Part shown: piece after piece, positions 1-12,261 of the stretch
Layout: every line of letters starts with the position of its first letter
Position numbering within the stretch: the stretch's first letter is position 1
Source: Tubiluchus corallicola
Lineage: Eukaryota; Priapulida; Priapulimorpha; Priapulimorphida; Tubiluchidae
Reading direction: 5' to 3'
Assembly: GCA_030141605.1 (NCBI GenBank)
Contig: JAQGDQ010000059.1
Coordinates: 248,001-312,000 of the forward strand
Length of the DNA: 64,000 bases
Notes under the pieces: model-generated
Told to the model about the DNA's origin: nothing
Databases searched by the model: none
What the model saw: only the letters and a program-made list of their open reading frames with translations
Made by a program: the position numbers and the translations under genes

Positions 1-1018
1 AAGCTAACGGAATCCGTTCTATAGTGCGCTAGTGTGTACCTTGTGGCCTCGTTTAACTTTTCGGTTGACTTCCATGGGTCCACTTTTCTTACTTCCACAC
101 GTACAAGCCAAAATTTGACGTAAATGTCGATATAGTTTGACATTTCCTCGCTTAGAATGCCTGGGACGAGATGATTAGAAAATTTACGATATGATTTTCT
201 ACGAAGAGATGAAAGTAATGGTGATGCGAGGGCTGCAGCTGCGGATATGGGCATCCTATATCATAGATAATTTCACGCAAAAATGACTAAATGTACATGG
301 TTGTCAATGTTACGTTGTAAATGAAAACATACAAATAGGGGCCATGTTCATTGTAAAACTACAATAGTAAAACGTTAGGGTTAACAAAAAAAACAAGCAG
401 ACAGGGGATTATGAGTATATCGCAGCTGTTTCGAAAGTTAATTTGCAGCTTTTTAATCAAAGCAGCCGCCAGATACAGCTAATAACAGAGTTTCAATGCA
501 CTTGGGGCCTTTATCGCTGGCTGAAAGACTGCTTCCGGACTATAGACAACATCTCTTCATGTTGGCTTAGGCACAATCTTGCATACTGCAGTGAAATGCA
601 GTGTATCTGTGAGCAGAAGACGAGCTAATCTAATTATAAGAAGTGGAACTGAAGCCATATACGCATTACTCAGGCTTTACTCTGGCGCTTCTTTTCAAGT
701 AATATGAGCTTTACTCGCCGGTCACGTACTCTAGGCTGGGAACTTATAGAGAAAGTCTAACGCAAATATATAACGTAATATATATATATTGTAACAAACA
801 AAAACAAAATGAAGAACTTTTGTTATGAAATGGGTGCTAAATGCTTCAGGCATAATCAGCATCAAAATAGAAAAGCCCATTGCAAAGAGAAGTTGAACAG
901 ACAACAGAAATTGTTTGAAATAGTTATGAAAATATAACTAAAATGAATTATACGTTGTTTTAAGGACAACATTTCTTGTTTTGTATATGAATGTCCTTGA
1001 ATTTGCCACTCGAATTGG
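1..1018. other. Gene-free left edge
   Basis: AT-rich sequence with only short open frames that lack ATG starts, splice sites or recognisable motifs. I see no gene, RNA or mobile element here. Confidence 0.6.
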
Positions 1019-1056
1019 CATTATTATTATTATTGCTGTTGTTGTTGCTGTTGTTG

Positions 1057-1127
<71 letters not shown>

Positions 1128-1142
1128 GCTGTTGTTTGTTGT

Positions 1143-1176
<34 letters not shown>

Positions 1177-1190
1177 GTTATTATTATTCA
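1019..1190. repeat. (ATT)n / (GTT)n compound microsatellite
   Basis: About 170 bp of trinucleotide repeat. An ATT/GTT mixed start is followed by about 90 bp of ATT and then a GTT block. The open frames through it (poly-Ile, poly-Leu, poly-Val) are artefacts of the repeat. Confidence 0.95.
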
Positions 1191-4100
1191 AGATTTTGGA
1201 CAATGCCAACTACAAAACAATGGAAAGGCGAGCAAACAGACAAAATAAATTATAGCACGTCAAATTAATGATATTAAATTAAATAGTACGTTTATGCAAC
1301 AAAGTAAGTAAACATTGCAAACGCCACCTAGCCTATTCGGTCCAGTTTACTTAAGGTTAGTTTTCTCATTAAACTTTAATTGATTCAACGCTTGGTAAAT
1401 ATTACAAGACAAGAGATGTTATAGTAACATAAACAGAGAAGACAAACATAAGGCTGTACAATTGGGAAGAGATGTTATTCGGAGCGCAAATTAACAGTTG
1501 ATTCAATTGATTCTACTGGCAAACCATTTACTAAAAAAATTTGTGAACCATACACAGAAACAGTAAAAAGCCCGACTAAAATAGCGAATGAAAATAGAGT
1601 TTTCTGCACAATCACACTTTAAGTTAATATCACCAACAGTAAGGATAATCAGAGAAGTTGTTCCAAAAATATCCATATAACTGGTTCTAGTTCAGCAAAA
1701 ATTCAGTATATTAAACCCTCCTGTTATAAGTAACGTTTTCTGACGATGCGACCGGGAAAGTCCCTCCAAGCAGAAAAAGGTGCTTAATTTCTTACTAAAT
1801 TCCACACACAAGAACACAACCACCGGCGTGCACACATCTCGACAAAGACATTTGGACACAAGACGTTAAACCACAAAACATGTGAATACATAGGTAATAT
1901 GGACACTAACTATCAGACCGACATTTTCGCACGGTGCCAGACGATAAATACACACATTTCAGATTTTACACATTACGGTTTAACACGGCTTCAAATCTTT
2001 TCAAAAAATTTTTTATCGCTGACATGTACATGTAATCGTACAATATTCATACATACATTAGAGTAAGTTACTCTCGGCATTACTCCTGTCCCCTTCTTGG
2101 CTTCTTCCTTTGTAATTTTTCATCTTTTGCAGTGTCCAATTTGCCCTATCCCCCAGATTTAAACTAGTATTGCTAAGCTCTACAGAATTTAAGACGAACA
2201 TGTTAAACTAAGTAAATTCGCAGAAAGCCGTATAAAGACGCGTGATGCTGTTGAAATAACAACCCACTTGAAAACCGCCTGTATTTTGACCTTAAACGAA
2301 GTTTGAAGGGATCTCTAAGTTTTCTGTCTGGACTAGCCGTGTTTCGTAACATTAGTCAGCAACATTCAACAGAAGCCCACTTTTGCAGGCATGTGGTAGG
2401 CCTCAAAGTGCCAGTCACGTGATTAGCGAAGTGGCTTCATTCTACAGGCTGGTTCAGAACTAGTGAGAGGTAGCTGCTGGTTTATTTCTTTGCATCCTTG
2501 ATGCAGTGGTATTTAATAGTAGCCACAGCTAATCTTGGTATAATTTAAAGATCACCGTCTACATGTATGAGCGTTTATGGATTCCATGGATTTCTCATAA
2601 TAGTGCAAAAGACGTACAACACATTCAATGCCGAGAACATATCAAGTGGCACATGAGCGATGGATCACTTAACATCACATGCAATTGGATAGCCTGAAAA
2701 TACATATTAATAAATAAATCCACAGATTCAATTGAGTTGCTTACTGTTAAGACAGGGCCTTAGACTTTTGTCTTTTGGGCGTCCGAGTTTGTCAAGGCAC
2801 ACTCTCTCTCAGAGATACTCACGCCTTCAACTCAAGACGTAGTCCTTACCAGGAGCAGCAAAACTCATGAGAAATTGCTGCTCCGTTTATCGATTTGACA
2901 TTATGAATAATTAATTGCATCGTAAAACGAAGTAAAATCTTTCGCTTAAACAGAAATAATTTAATTAGTGAACCAAAAACGATCATGTACGGCAATTATT
3001 AAATTCAATATACGGCAAAGGAAAGCGCTTTAAAGCCGATGGGAATAACATCTTTTCGAGATTCTACTTTGCCATAATCACATCACGCAACTTCATATAG
3101 ACTGTATACTAAGGCTATGACATCAACAGCACACCGCTACTTGTATTAAAATTCTTAAAATATCTAGGGAAGGAAATATGTTATAATAATCGTGATGAGA
3201 CAACGGCAGGAATGAAAACAACGATAATTATTCACTGCAGACATTACGTAGGCGTTATACACATATAAATGATATTAATGAATTGCCTTAATTCACTGTT
3301 ATGCTGCTAAGTATACACTGTGTCTTCAGGTGCTTTAGATATTTTGCCCATAGAAACTTTCCGTAGGTTCGGCTATTGATTCGTTTATTACATTATAAAA
3401 TAGTTTCACGCATATGCAGTTATTCGCAGGATTGGTAAAAAATAATTTACCATTGACTTTAGAAGGCGAAAAGACGAAAAAGATTTTAAAGGAACCACTT
3501 GGCCATTATACGCATTATTACGTTGGTCTTGTTTTCAGCTTGCAGCAGCACACAAAAACTTTATACATCCATTACTGACAATAAACTGCGTACATACCGC
3601 AGTCTACATAATGTTCACGCTTACAGAATGGCAGGCAATTAAGCAACTGGCAATATTGCAAAACGAAACCAGACGAAATTGGCTGTATATATTCCTAGTA
3701 TTGACCCACGCGAGTGAACTCAGGCTCCACGAATAGGATAAACGAAGCCTCGTTTACATATTATAACGTATATGTAATGCGTTTACACTATCACATAGAC
3801 AAAAACCCGCAAACATAGTTACACCTTATTGAATAGAAGACTGTAATGTACAGGAACAAAACAATACAAAAGCGTAACGTGTAATAGTCCTCACGTTTAC
3901 AAAAGCTGGTTGCAAGCATCGCGTCAATACCAATGCGCGGCTTCAGTGGCTTGCCCAATGCCCAAGCAGCGCTGGCAAGGTCAGGGCTTCAGTGTAAACT
4001 AATGATGTTTAGTTTTTGATGGAATGAATTTAGCCAACTGTCCGGCAAAGTGACCAAAAGTTGAACTGACACAGGGGTCCTGGCGTGAGCTCGATGAAAG

Positions 4101-4308
4101 ACACTGTTAAAATAAGTCTACTTAAAGATTTCCCAGACTTGGTAGATCAGATCCTTTTTGTTACTTATCAATAAAAGAAATAGGCGGCAGGGTATAGTTC
4201 TGGAGTAATTCTTGACGTGTGACGTTGCAGTATCAAAATTCGACGCAATTAGCTAATGCAATAAACAATTTCCGGGCAATCAGTTATTGCAATAAAGGCA
4301 ATAATTGC
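1191..4308. other. Gene-free stretch
   Basis: AT-rich DNA with no open frame above about 60 codons and no convincing splice-bounded exon. The 3.9-4.0 kb part is locally richer in G and C but gives no recognisable product. Confidence 0.55.
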
Positions 4309-4355
4309 TTAGATTAGATTAGATTAGGTTAGATTAGATTAGATTAGATTAGATT
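4309..4355. repeat. (TTAGA)n pentanucleotide repeat
   Basis: About nine tandem TTAGA units, one of them TTAGG. It resembles arthropod TTAGG telomere repeat only superficially, because the unit is TTAGA and the array is interstitial. Confidence 0.9.
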
Positions 4356-4423
4356 TGTGTTATTGTGTGTAGAGTAAAAAGAGCACTCAGCAGGCAGTAT
4401 TGTCTAACAGGTGACCGTGTGGA

Positions 4424-4444
4424 TATGGTATGGTATGGTATGGA
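4424..4444. repeat. (TATGG)n short repeat
   Basis: About four tandem copies of a TATGG pentamer. Confidence 0.85.
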
Positions 4445-5655
4445 ATACTATACTGCATCCAGTATATCAGCTCTTTGCAATAATTATTGTTATAAGTTGC
4501 TGTAAGACATGTACCCTTTATTTATTATTGTAACTTGATGTGAGAAGTCTTTGCTTTGCCTAAACATTCATCTCTCCCGCGTGGTACTTTGCGTGTGACA
4601 AACTGCAATTTTATTTACAAACGCAGTAACACAAAATAAATACAGTAAAATTAAGTAGCACTAATTGTTATTTTTTTCGGATTACTGAAGTAAGTAAATT
4701 ACAAATTAATTTGTTAAATGTAGAATTATTAGTGGTTTTAGCTTGACAATAATTGATACATTTAATTAGTAATGTGCACAGTCACAATACATTACTGCAA
4801 TATTTTTTCTTTGGTCAATAACATATTGCACTGTGTTGCAGTGCCTGTTCGCCTATAGCACATGCTGTAATCAGTTGGCAGTTGACACAAGGCCCAGCGA
4901 GGTAATTTTCAGAAGTAGTCGCGGAGAAATAAATTTGGACTTAAATGTAGTGAACACGGAAGCCAAAAAGACACTGTCCTATTGTAAATTTGCAATGTTT
5001 TCTGAATCGTAAGATAATAAAAAATTTATCTTAAAGTCAATTAAGACCACTCAGAGAACCAATCAAGGAAATTTCACGCAGAGCTGAGAGCCAGACAAAG
5101 CACTTCAACTCAGACACGATTCTACCATTAACAAAAATAATACAGTCAGTAAAATTAAAAGCATCATTTTTAACACAATAATGATCATAATCATCACATA
5201 ACATTGGAACTCCATTACCATGGCAATTAAAATTTTTCAAAAGACCCCTGAGTTATCACTCATCCAAGCTTCAATGACTTCAGCAGTTAACGTTTATGAA
5301 TTATGGCGCGTCTAAGAAAAATAAATTAAAAATTATACGACATCCTGGATTATACTTCGATATACACATACATGTTCGATGCCTGTCTCCGAATACTTTG
5401 AATATTTTAATGAGCATGTTAAATGGCTGTACACTTAAATTTGCTCTCTGATTTGGTATTATTATGGTCACCACTTATACATTCGCCCATGATGAAAACT
5501 CATTAAAAGCTCATGTTCATTCACAAGACAAGAGAGATATTCACAAAACAGATAGGAGCTGAAAGCTCTATACTCTATTAACAACGTTTAACTCTTTCAT
5601 TGATTTTATAGTTAAGTCAGTAGTAGCATCTCATATTGTCAGAAGCCCATATTAA
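4445..5655. other. Gene-free stretch
   Basis: AT-rich sequence. A 67-codon minus-strand frame near 5.0-5.2 kb has no family resemblance. Nothing else was seen. Confidence 0.5.
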
Positions 5656-5790
5656 TGTTTGGACAGAACAGAACGAAACAGAACATAACGAAACGGAATC
5701 GAAGAAACTGGACTGGAACAAAACGGAAAAGAATAACAGAACAGGATAACAGTGAAATGGAGCGGAACAAAATAGAACATAGTTGGTCCT
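5656..5790. repeat. Degenerate GGAAC/ACGAA-type minisatellite
   Basis: About 130 bp made of variants of a 5-bp unit (GAACA, GAAAC, GGAAC and similar). It is strongly purine-rich on the plus strand. The minus-strand frame through it is low-complexity Phe/Ser/Pro/Phe sequence and is unlikely to be a gene. Confidence 0.75.
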
Positions 5791-7019
5791 AACATTCTAA
5801 ATAAATATGAAATGCTGAGCAGGGCAGAAAAAAGAATAATAATGACATAGTCCAAGTTTTTGCAGTCTTATTAAAGCATCAGTTAAACCGTCAGATTACT
5901 GTCCCCAGAACAAAAGCAAGTAGTCCAACCTCTGTTGTTTTAACAAATATTGAACCGTCACCATACAGAATTCGAGGAAATTCTAGCAGACTCAATGTGT
6001 AATTAGTTGCTTCAAAGACAAAGAGGGTGGAGCATAGATGGACTTGGTAATTATTAGAAAACTGGATTTTTGTTGGACAGTGTATTTACCAGGCTAATAA
6101 CTAGATGCTAGGTATCTTTGCGGAATTAGCAAGTCTTTTTTGCAGATTTAGAAATAATAATTCGCCACTTTTTCAGCCCTTGAATCAACTGTTAGAAAAA
6201 AATGACCCTCAAGTATGTCAGCTCACAAAACACTGTGTTTTCAAGTCTAGTATTACAAGTCTACTTACGATGTTTTAACAGCTTAATAGCAATCATTTCA
6301 TTTATTCAATATTAAATTTGTCCAGCAGCTGCATCGCGTCAAAAATGCATCCTGATTAGTAATAATTAATTAGGCCCTAAAAGGATTAACATTTAACTAC
6401 CAGTATAATTATTTTGTATAGCTAAACAATAATTTACCGTTAATTAGCGACGCGAGTGACAGTAATTAGCAATTTTATTAACCCTCTTTTTCTAATCATC
6501 AATTGGGAAAATGCTAATTACTGCCTTGGTGATCGTTTGTCATCACGGTTAATCATGTTAAAGATAAGCTGCAGAAACAATTAAGACATAGTAAACATGA
6601 TGAAATATTCAAAATTTTTAAGCACATTGAAAATTAACCAGCGCAGATGACTAGGGTTACTTTTACCAGAAAATGTTGAACGTTCTCAGTATGCGTGTGT
6701 TTGGTTACGAGAGCTGAGCAGCACCGAGCCTGTTTAATAGATGGATGGTCGACTGTCAGGAAAATTACTTCTGTGCAGTTTCAACATATACTGCCTCATC
6801 GGAGTATGTATTAAGAACTGAAAAGGTGTCTGATCTCTGTCAATTAATATCTTATAGAGGATCATCTCTAGGTCCCACCACAATTTTTAAAAATAATAGT
6901 AAGCCAATATCCGGAAGAGCTTTTTACAGAACATCGAAACTGTATAAAAAGGCAAAGCAATATTTCATAAAATTACAATAGTTAAGAATTTACGAAAGTT
7001 GAAAATAATATTATGTTGT
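5791..7019. other. Gene-free stretch before the LINE fragment
   Basis: AT-rich. An open frame at about 6.75-6.98 kb contains a Gly-Ser-Ser-Leu-Gly-Pro string that faintly recalls a reverse transcriptase motif. The true equivalent of that motif appears again in the LINE fragment to the right, so I do not count it. Confidence 0.45.
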
Positions 7020-7400
7020 GAATTCGAACCGATGTTGTTCACTATTCTTTACAATGATATTTCCGCTCGTATTTTAAAATTTGTAGATGAAACAAGATTG
7101 TATAATGCAATTAACTCTGTAGCAGATTCATTAGTTTTACAGCAGAAAATTGAACAACTATGTAGGTGGTGTACTGACTGGCAAATGCTATTTAATTTTT
7201 ATAAATGTGAGGTAATGCACTGCGGTTTTGGGAATGTTGAAAGTGATTACATGTATATTATAAATGGAACAACTCTTCAAAGCGCAAATAGTAAAAATGA
7301 TAACATCAGACTTAAAATTTTTTTCCAGCAATGTGTATCCTCTGTTAAAAATTTTGAGGCCGACTACCTCATCCAAAAACATCTCGCTAAAGTATTATTA
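7020..7400 (+). mobile_element. Decayed non-LTR retrotransposon reverse transcriptase fragment
   Basis: The plus-strand translation carries, in order, an EPMLFTILYNDI block, an ILKFVDETRLYNA block, an LCRWCTDWQMLFN block and an NGTTLQSANS block. These follow the palm-domain order of jockey/CR1-type LINE polymerases. The catalytic Phe-Ala-Asp-Asp is altered to Phe-Val-Asp-Glu, so the enzyme would be dead. A continuation, ITSDLKFFSSN, lies in another frame from about 7296, and the first frame then resumes with QQCVSSVKN. There are therefore indels as well as substitutions. It ends about 100 bp before the 3' stem-loop of the convergent H2A gene. Only about 125 residues of the polymerase are recognisable, and no endonuclease part or 3' tail was found. 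Confidence 0.8.
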
Positions 7401-7475
7401 TTTTGCATTTGCAATGATACTGTATATAATTTTTTATATATATTATCTACCAACAGATGCTACGCAAAATCAGAA

Positions 7476-7487
7476 TTTTCTTTTGAC
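7476..7487 (-). promoter_or_regulatory. Histone downstream element of H2A
   Basis: Purine-rich TCAAAAGAAAA on the minus strand, about 10 nt past the stem-loop. This is the expected place and composition for base-pairing with U7 snRNA. The 19 nt beginning at its AAAG are identical to those after the H2B stem-loop. Confidence 0.75.
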
Positions 7488-7495
7488 ATATATGT

Positions 7496-7511
7496 GGCCC
7501 TGAAAAGGGCC
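7496..7511 (-). terminator. Histone mRNA 3' stem-loop (H2A)
   Basis: On the minus strand this reads GGCCCTTTTCAGGGCC, a perfect 6-bp stem with a 4-nt loop, 25 nt after the H2A stop codon. It matches the metazoan replication-dependent histone stem-loop bound by SLBP. It marks this H2A mRNA as processed without a poly(A) tail. Confidence 0.95.
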
Positions 7512-7536
7512 GGTTGGTTTAATGTTGTGAATATTT

Positions 7537-7905
7537 TTACGCCGCAGTTTTTTTCTTCAGCAAGACTGCTTGGATGTTGGGCAAGACTCCTCCTTGTGCA
7601 ATAGTGACACTTCCCAGAAGTTTGTTCAACTCCTCATCATTTCTAATAGCCAACTGCAAATGGCGAGGAATAATTCTGGTCTTCTTGTTATCACGGGCTG
7701 CATTGCCAGCTAGCTCCAAAATTTCAGCAGTTAAATATTCCATTACCGCGGAAAGATAAACTGGTGCTCCACTACCAACTTTCTTGCTGTAATGACCTTT
7801 CTTCAAGTAGCGATGAACACGACTAACAGGAAATTGCAATCCAGCTCTTGACGATCTTGATTTTTTCTGACCACCTTTTTTTCCTCCCTTACCACGTCCA
7901 GACAT
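7537..7905 (-). CDS. Histone H2A (replication-dependent)
   Basis: A 122-residue core histone H2A that pairs with H2B in the nucleosome. The N-terminus is [11 protein letters not shown], followed by the histone fold with [14 protein letters not shown] (usual human form RLL), [34 protein letters not shown] and [10 protein letters not shown]. Acidic-patch glutamates in the ILELAGN and NDEELN segments are kept. The C-terminal tail is short, ending LKKKTAA where most animals have LPKKT. There is no SQ(E/D)-hydrophobic tail, so it is not H2A.X, and it does not show H2A.Z features. It starts at an ATG, is intronless, and is followed by a histone stem-loop. It is divergent from H2B across 448 bp, the usual co-regulated pair. 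Residues such as [11 protein letters not shown] are more divergent than in a typical canonical H2A, so it may be one member of a variable family. Confidence 0.97.
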   Translation of the reverse strand: MSGRGKGGKKGGQKKSRSSRAGLQFPVSRVHRYLKKGHYSKKVGSGAPVYLSAVMEYLTAEILELAGNAARDNKKTRIIPRHLQLAIRNDEELNKLLGSVTIAQGGVLPNIQAVLLKKKTAA

Positions 7906-7998
7906 TTTTACGCTGTACTTGTATTAAACCACTCACCAAATATTTACCTGCAATGCAATTTATCGTTGACTCCAATTAAATTTGCGTGAACTTTTAAG

Positions 7999-8008
7999 CT
8001 ATTTATAG
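7999..8008 (-). promoter_or_regulatory. TATA box of H2A
   Basis: CTATAAATAG on the minus strand, inside the 14-bp palindrome 7997-8010, about 94 nt upstream of the H2A start codon. Confidence 0.8.
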
Positions 8009-8019
8009 CTTAAACTTGG

Positions 8020-8024
8020 ATTGG
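8020..8024 (-). promoter_or_regulatory. CCAAT box of H2A
   Basis: CCAAT on the minus strand, about 11 bp upstream of the H2A TATA box. Confidence 0.6.
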
Positions 8025-8102
8025 CGATCGTGCATACTATCACACTAGCGTTAGAGTAAACATCACATATAATTTCCAATTTTCACTTACGTAAATAGTG
8101 CG

Positions 8103-8224
8103 TACTTTAAGGTTAGTGCGGACGATTTAATCCATTGCTGCCTACTTTAAGGTTAGTGCGGATGACTTAATCCATTGCTGTCTACTTTAACGCTCGTGTA
8201 AATTGTGCCGTTAATCCATTATTC
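8103..8224 (+). repeat. Three tandem ~40-bp units in the histone promoter
   Basis: Units at 8103-8142 and 8143-8182 are nearly identical (TACTTTAAGGTTAGTGCGGA then TTAATCCATTGCTG). A third, more diverged unit lies at 8183-8224. Each carries TTAATCCATT, which contains TAATCC, the preferred site of K50 homeodomain proteins such as Otx/Pitx. The repeat probably acts as a tandem regulatory module, but that is inference. Confidence 0.85.
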
Positions 8225-8232
8225 AATCCGGC

Positions 8233-8238
8233 CACGTG
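8233..8238. promoter_or_regulatory. E-box CACGTG near H2B
   Basis: A palindromic CACGTG about 115 bp upstream of the H2B ATG. A TATA-like TATTAAAG follows at 8250-8257. Confidence 0.5.
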
Positions 8239-8249
8239 ACATTCACTGC

Positions 8250-8257
8250 TATTAAAG
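8250..8257 (+). promoter_or_regulatory. TATA-like element of H2B
   Basis: TATTAAAG about 97 nt upstream of the H2B ATG, in the position expected for a short histone 5' UTR. It is not a perfect TATA box. Confidence 0.4.
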
Positions 8258-8353
8258 AGAAGTAGCTCAACTTGTTCCTAAACTCCGAATTCTGAAAACT
8301 ACAAAAGTTGTTATTGATATTATTCTTCAAAAAGTTTGCTTCATTCTTTGATC

Positions 8354-8725
8354 ATGGTTAAAAAATCTCCAAAAAAGGGAGGAGGAAAAGCTGTGAAAAA
8401 AGCTAATGCTCCAGTGCAAAAGCGTACAAAGAGAAGTCGACGCAGGAAGGAGAGTTACGGAATTTACATTTACAAAGTTCTAAAGCAAGTTCATCCCGAC
8501 ACTGGTATTTCCAGCAAAGCCATGAGCATCATGAACAGTTTCGTCAATGATGTATTCGAACGTATTGCAGCAGAAGCCAGTCGACTTGCTTTCTACAACA
8601 AGCGTCGGACGATTAGTAGCAGAGAAATTCAAACTTCGGTTCGTTTATTGCTTCCTGGAGAACTTGCCAAACATGCTGTGAGTGAAGGAACAAAAGCTGT
8701 CACCAAATACACAAGTTCAACATGA
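8354..8725 (+). CDS. Histone H2B (replication-dependent)
   Basis: A 123-residue histone H2B, partner of the divergent H2A. I place the start at the ATG giving [16 protein letters not shown], because in-frame codons upstream are non-ATG. A basic tail of about 30 residues ([18 protein letters not shown]) leads into the fold: [39 protein letters not shown], then [20 protein letters not shown]. The C-terminal lysine that is ubiquitinated in other animals (in KAVTKYTS) is kept. Three departures from the usual sequence stand out. RLAHYNKRSTI is replaced by [17 protein letters not shown] by REIQTS, and the final Lys by Thr. The gene is intronless and is followed 22 nt later by a histone stem-loop. 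Confidence 0.97.
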   Translation: MVKKSPKKGGGKAVKKANAPVQKRTKRSRRRKESYGIYIYKVLKQVHPDTGISSKAMSIMNSFVNDVFERIAAEASRLAFYNKRRTISSREIQTSVRLLLPGELAKHAVSEGTKAVTKYTSST

Positions 8726-8747
8726 ATAACAGCCAGATAACCCCATC

Positions 8748-8763
8748 GGCCCTTTTCAGGGCC
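8748..8763 (+). terminator. Histone mRNA 3' stem-loop (H2B)
   Basis: GGCCCTTTTCAGGGCC, identical to the one after H2A, 22 nt past the H2B stop. Confidence 0.95.
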
Positions 8764-8773
8764 AACAAGCTAT

Positions 8774-8784
8774 GCGAAAGAAAA
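8774..8784 (+). promoter_or_regulatory. Histone downstream element of H2B
   Basis: Purine-rich GCGAAAGAAAA, 10 nt past the stem-loop, the expected U7 snRNA pairing site. It begins a 19-nt stretch (8777-8795) shared exactly with H2A. Confidence 0.75.
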
Positions 8785-8795
8785 TTCTGATTTTG

Positions 8796-11700
8796 TGGTT
8801 ACACATCTAAATGCAAAAGTTTGCAATTGCTTTGAACTCCAGCTACCATATGCCATCGTAAAACGTGCGTTTCAGTTCAATTACTTTAATTTTGTAACGA
8901 ATTTTGTCCAACAGCTTGTAAATGAATAAATGCATATGTTTTGTATAACGCACTTGATCATGTCAATGTATTATAACACAAGGCGAACAAACCACGTCGC
9001 GCTCATTGCTTACTGATTCGAGCGATTTTTTTTACAAAATATGCGAGGATTTTTCGTCGGCAATCAGTCAAAAGTGGGATTTGTTATGCAGTACAGCGTG
9101 CTGTATTACAACAGAAAAATCCTTGCTGTTCTCTTGGGCTGATTGGATCGCACCAATTAGTATTTTCTTTACGAATCATCCTCTATCAATTTAAGAAAGT
9201 TAACGACTGTTCTTATCTTCAAATACTTGAAATTTGTCTGAATGATAATACAGTTTATGTGCGAGGAAGTATCTTTGTTAAGACGTGCATTTACGTAAGC
9301 CTATATGTTCATAGTTTTTGTGCTTTAATACCTGTGACGCCAAAACTTCTTTTACAGTCAATGCCTGTTTTGCTGAAAGTGGCGTTTAAATTACGTAAAT
9401 GTCGTTTTGTATTTGAAACTCTGCGGGAAACTGCACGAAAAATAACTGTGTATTGTATTTAGTAGTAGTGGTGGCGGTAATAGTAGTTTTATTGATCAGA
9501 ATTTTTATACAATATTTTAACAGGGTAACAAACAGAAAATAAAAAAAATTTAATCCATCAAATTTATATTCCTTGGAGGCGAGGGAGGGGGTAAGGCGAG
9601 CATTAGTTTTTAAAGCAGAAAATATAATTATTGATTATGAACTGACAGAATCCCTTCTTACCCTAAATGTATAGAGTATAATTTGCACTATAAGCTATCA
9701 AGACGAGTAATAAAAACAGCATGCCAACTATACACATACATGTACTACTATTAATTGTTGGCAATAACAATAATTTTTAGAACAATAGCGCTTTATACTT
9801 AGTTTTTTCCTTTATAAACAAATAAAAGTAATTAAAGGCAAGCCAAAGACAAACCACGACACAGAAACCAATGCAGAATCACTATGTAACACTGCATTTG
9901 TGGCACACAGTGTAAATATTATACTTGCACACGTGCGAAAAAAATAATTAAGTTGATAATGATCTTCAAAGAACTCAAAGATACTGCTCGCATCTCTTTA
10001 CTTGTTTAAACATGTTTACATCTTCACGGTATTTCTTAAGTACGAAAGATTTCGCCTTATTTCCCGGGGATTGTAATAATTATTGTTATGATTTCGTCGT
10101 GTTTCTAGACTTTTTTGCTTTTGTAACAAGTGGTTATAACCAAGGTCTTGTAAAATACCATTAATTAATTAATTTATTTATTTAGCATACATTTTAGTTG
10201 ACATACACCAAAATATTTTAATTTGAAAAATGCGGTTATATTCATCTGAGAAAAGGTGGCGTCAACCAAACCATTATGTATATTAATTAAACTAAATTAA
10301 ACTATTAAATATTTTATTTACTGTGAATAAGACGTGATATTCTGAAAGCCTATGAAGTAAATTTAAGTATTAACTAATCATTAAAATTCAATTGATACTA
10401 ACAAAGTAGCCAGAAGCTCAAGCTTTGTAAGTTTGCCGCTATCAACGACAGGTGGCAGAACAATGTTAACTTCGAACAACTCCCGCAAAAACGGCATCCA
10501 TTGGACTGAAGTCCAACTTTCAAGTACACATAAATGAAAAATATAACGAAATTTAATTATTATGTGGCTATTTTTTCCAAGAAATCTTTTTTTCGCTTTT
10601 AGAAACATTACAGAAGTAATCACAGTAGTGGCACTGTGGTACATTTCTATTATTACTGTGACATATTAGCAAAGCAAGCAAATTTTTTGTCCGCCCCATG
10701 TTAAAAGTAGTTGCTGATCGTGAGGCGCCATCCATTGACAAGAAGAAGCAAAACTTATAACCCGCATTAAGCTCGTACATCATGGGCACATCTAAGCATG
10801 CGTACAAACTTCTTAGTAAAAAGCATATACATTACATGGTTCTTAAAAGTTCTGGGAGTTTACATGCATATACAGTGGGCATTGCGTGATGCATACAAAA
10901 CGGTTTCATATTAAAACAGATTGAAATGTCAAAAAGTTAGTTCAGCAAAACTGGCAGTCTGTCAAAGTGATGATGGCAACCCTAATACGCTTCACGCATT
11001 ACGCAACTAGAGCGCTTACACACAATCTTGCCTTGGTGCGTGCGCGAGGCAGAAGCCATGCTGCGCAACGAAGAGATTCGATTTAGTTGTCAAAATGTTT
11101 CATATAATTTCAATGAAATATTTAAAAGACTAATGCTAGTCGCACACAGCAAAAAATGTATAAGCAGTATGAGTTTGTCTGGGACAGTTAAATAAAAATC
11201 TGTGTGCAACAAACTCGACCGCGCACACGAGCAAATATCAGTGTTAGACAGTTGTTGTAGGCAGATTTTGCCTGGTGCGCCCGGATGTAAGTTTTTCTAA
11301 AGAAAATTAAAAAGATGCAGTTGCACTGGTAATTTAATTAGCCAACAAAGGCATGTGATACCTGAAAAGTTTAAATTCACAATTTAAGAATGTTGTGATA
11401 CATTGAAATATATTGGTGCATTATGTAAGGAAAGATGCATAACTATGACCTATATAAACCACACATTGGAACTCTCAACTAACTGCAAGGAATTTCTTCA
11501 AAGCCGTATCAGTTTAACTTTCTTGCATGCGTCTTGTTAGTAGGTATAGAATCCTTAGACTACTGAATTATAAACACAAAATGCGACACTAATACGAGAC
11601 TTGTAACGAAATTTATGAAAACGAAATGATGCGATACCTAGTTCAGGAATAAAGTCGTGCTGCAGAAAAGTGGAGTAATTTATAATTAAATGGGTTTCAA

Positions 11701-12261
11701 TTAACATTCGATTGTTGCCATTGTCACATTAAGTATAAGTTATTCAGTATAATTTATTATTAATAGCGCATCTTAGTATCGCTTTGTTATGATTAATACA
11801 CAGACGTGCCCAGAAAACTTGATAACTGTTGAAAGCGCGACAAGACTGTAGATTTTAGAAATGCGAGTAAAACGGAGAAATAGGTAGTTAAAGCTGAGCC
11901 TAATATCTAGTTTCTCCTGAGTATACAGTCAATTTTTTTAAGTTCTCTAATCTATGGTTTAGAAATAAGATGAGGCATTTGACTAGTGTATCAGTTGTTA
12001 CTACTATGTTCATCAAAGCTTTATTCATTTTTATTTTATAACAGCATAATATGTTAAGGATAAGCAACATATGGACTTACCTACATATTGATAAGAAAAG
12101 AAGTTCCAAGTACCAAGGTTCCGCCAGAGAAACACATGAAAAAGAAACGAAACGAACATTTAAATAATTAGTTTATATATAGATTACATATAGTATATAT
12201 TTATACAGTACAAACAGTAAATAAATATGATAAATAATAAATCAATCGAATAAATTAATCA
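8796..12261. other. Gene-poor stretch right of the histone pair
   Basis: AT-rich. Two overlapping minus-strand frames near 10.4-10.8 kb look slightly coding-like but have no ATG-plus-splice structure that I trust. The 11.0-11.3 kb part has some CpG-rich patches. No gene is called. Confidence 0.45.

Larger units (their letters stand above)
7906..8353. promoter_or_regulatory. Divergent H2A/H2B promoter region
   Basis: 448 bp between the two start codons. It contains a TATA box and CCAAT box for H2A, three tandem ~40-bp units, an E-box and a TATA-like element for H2B, each listed separately. The arrangement suggests shared S-phase control, which is inferred from the family and not shown here. 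Confidence 0.8.
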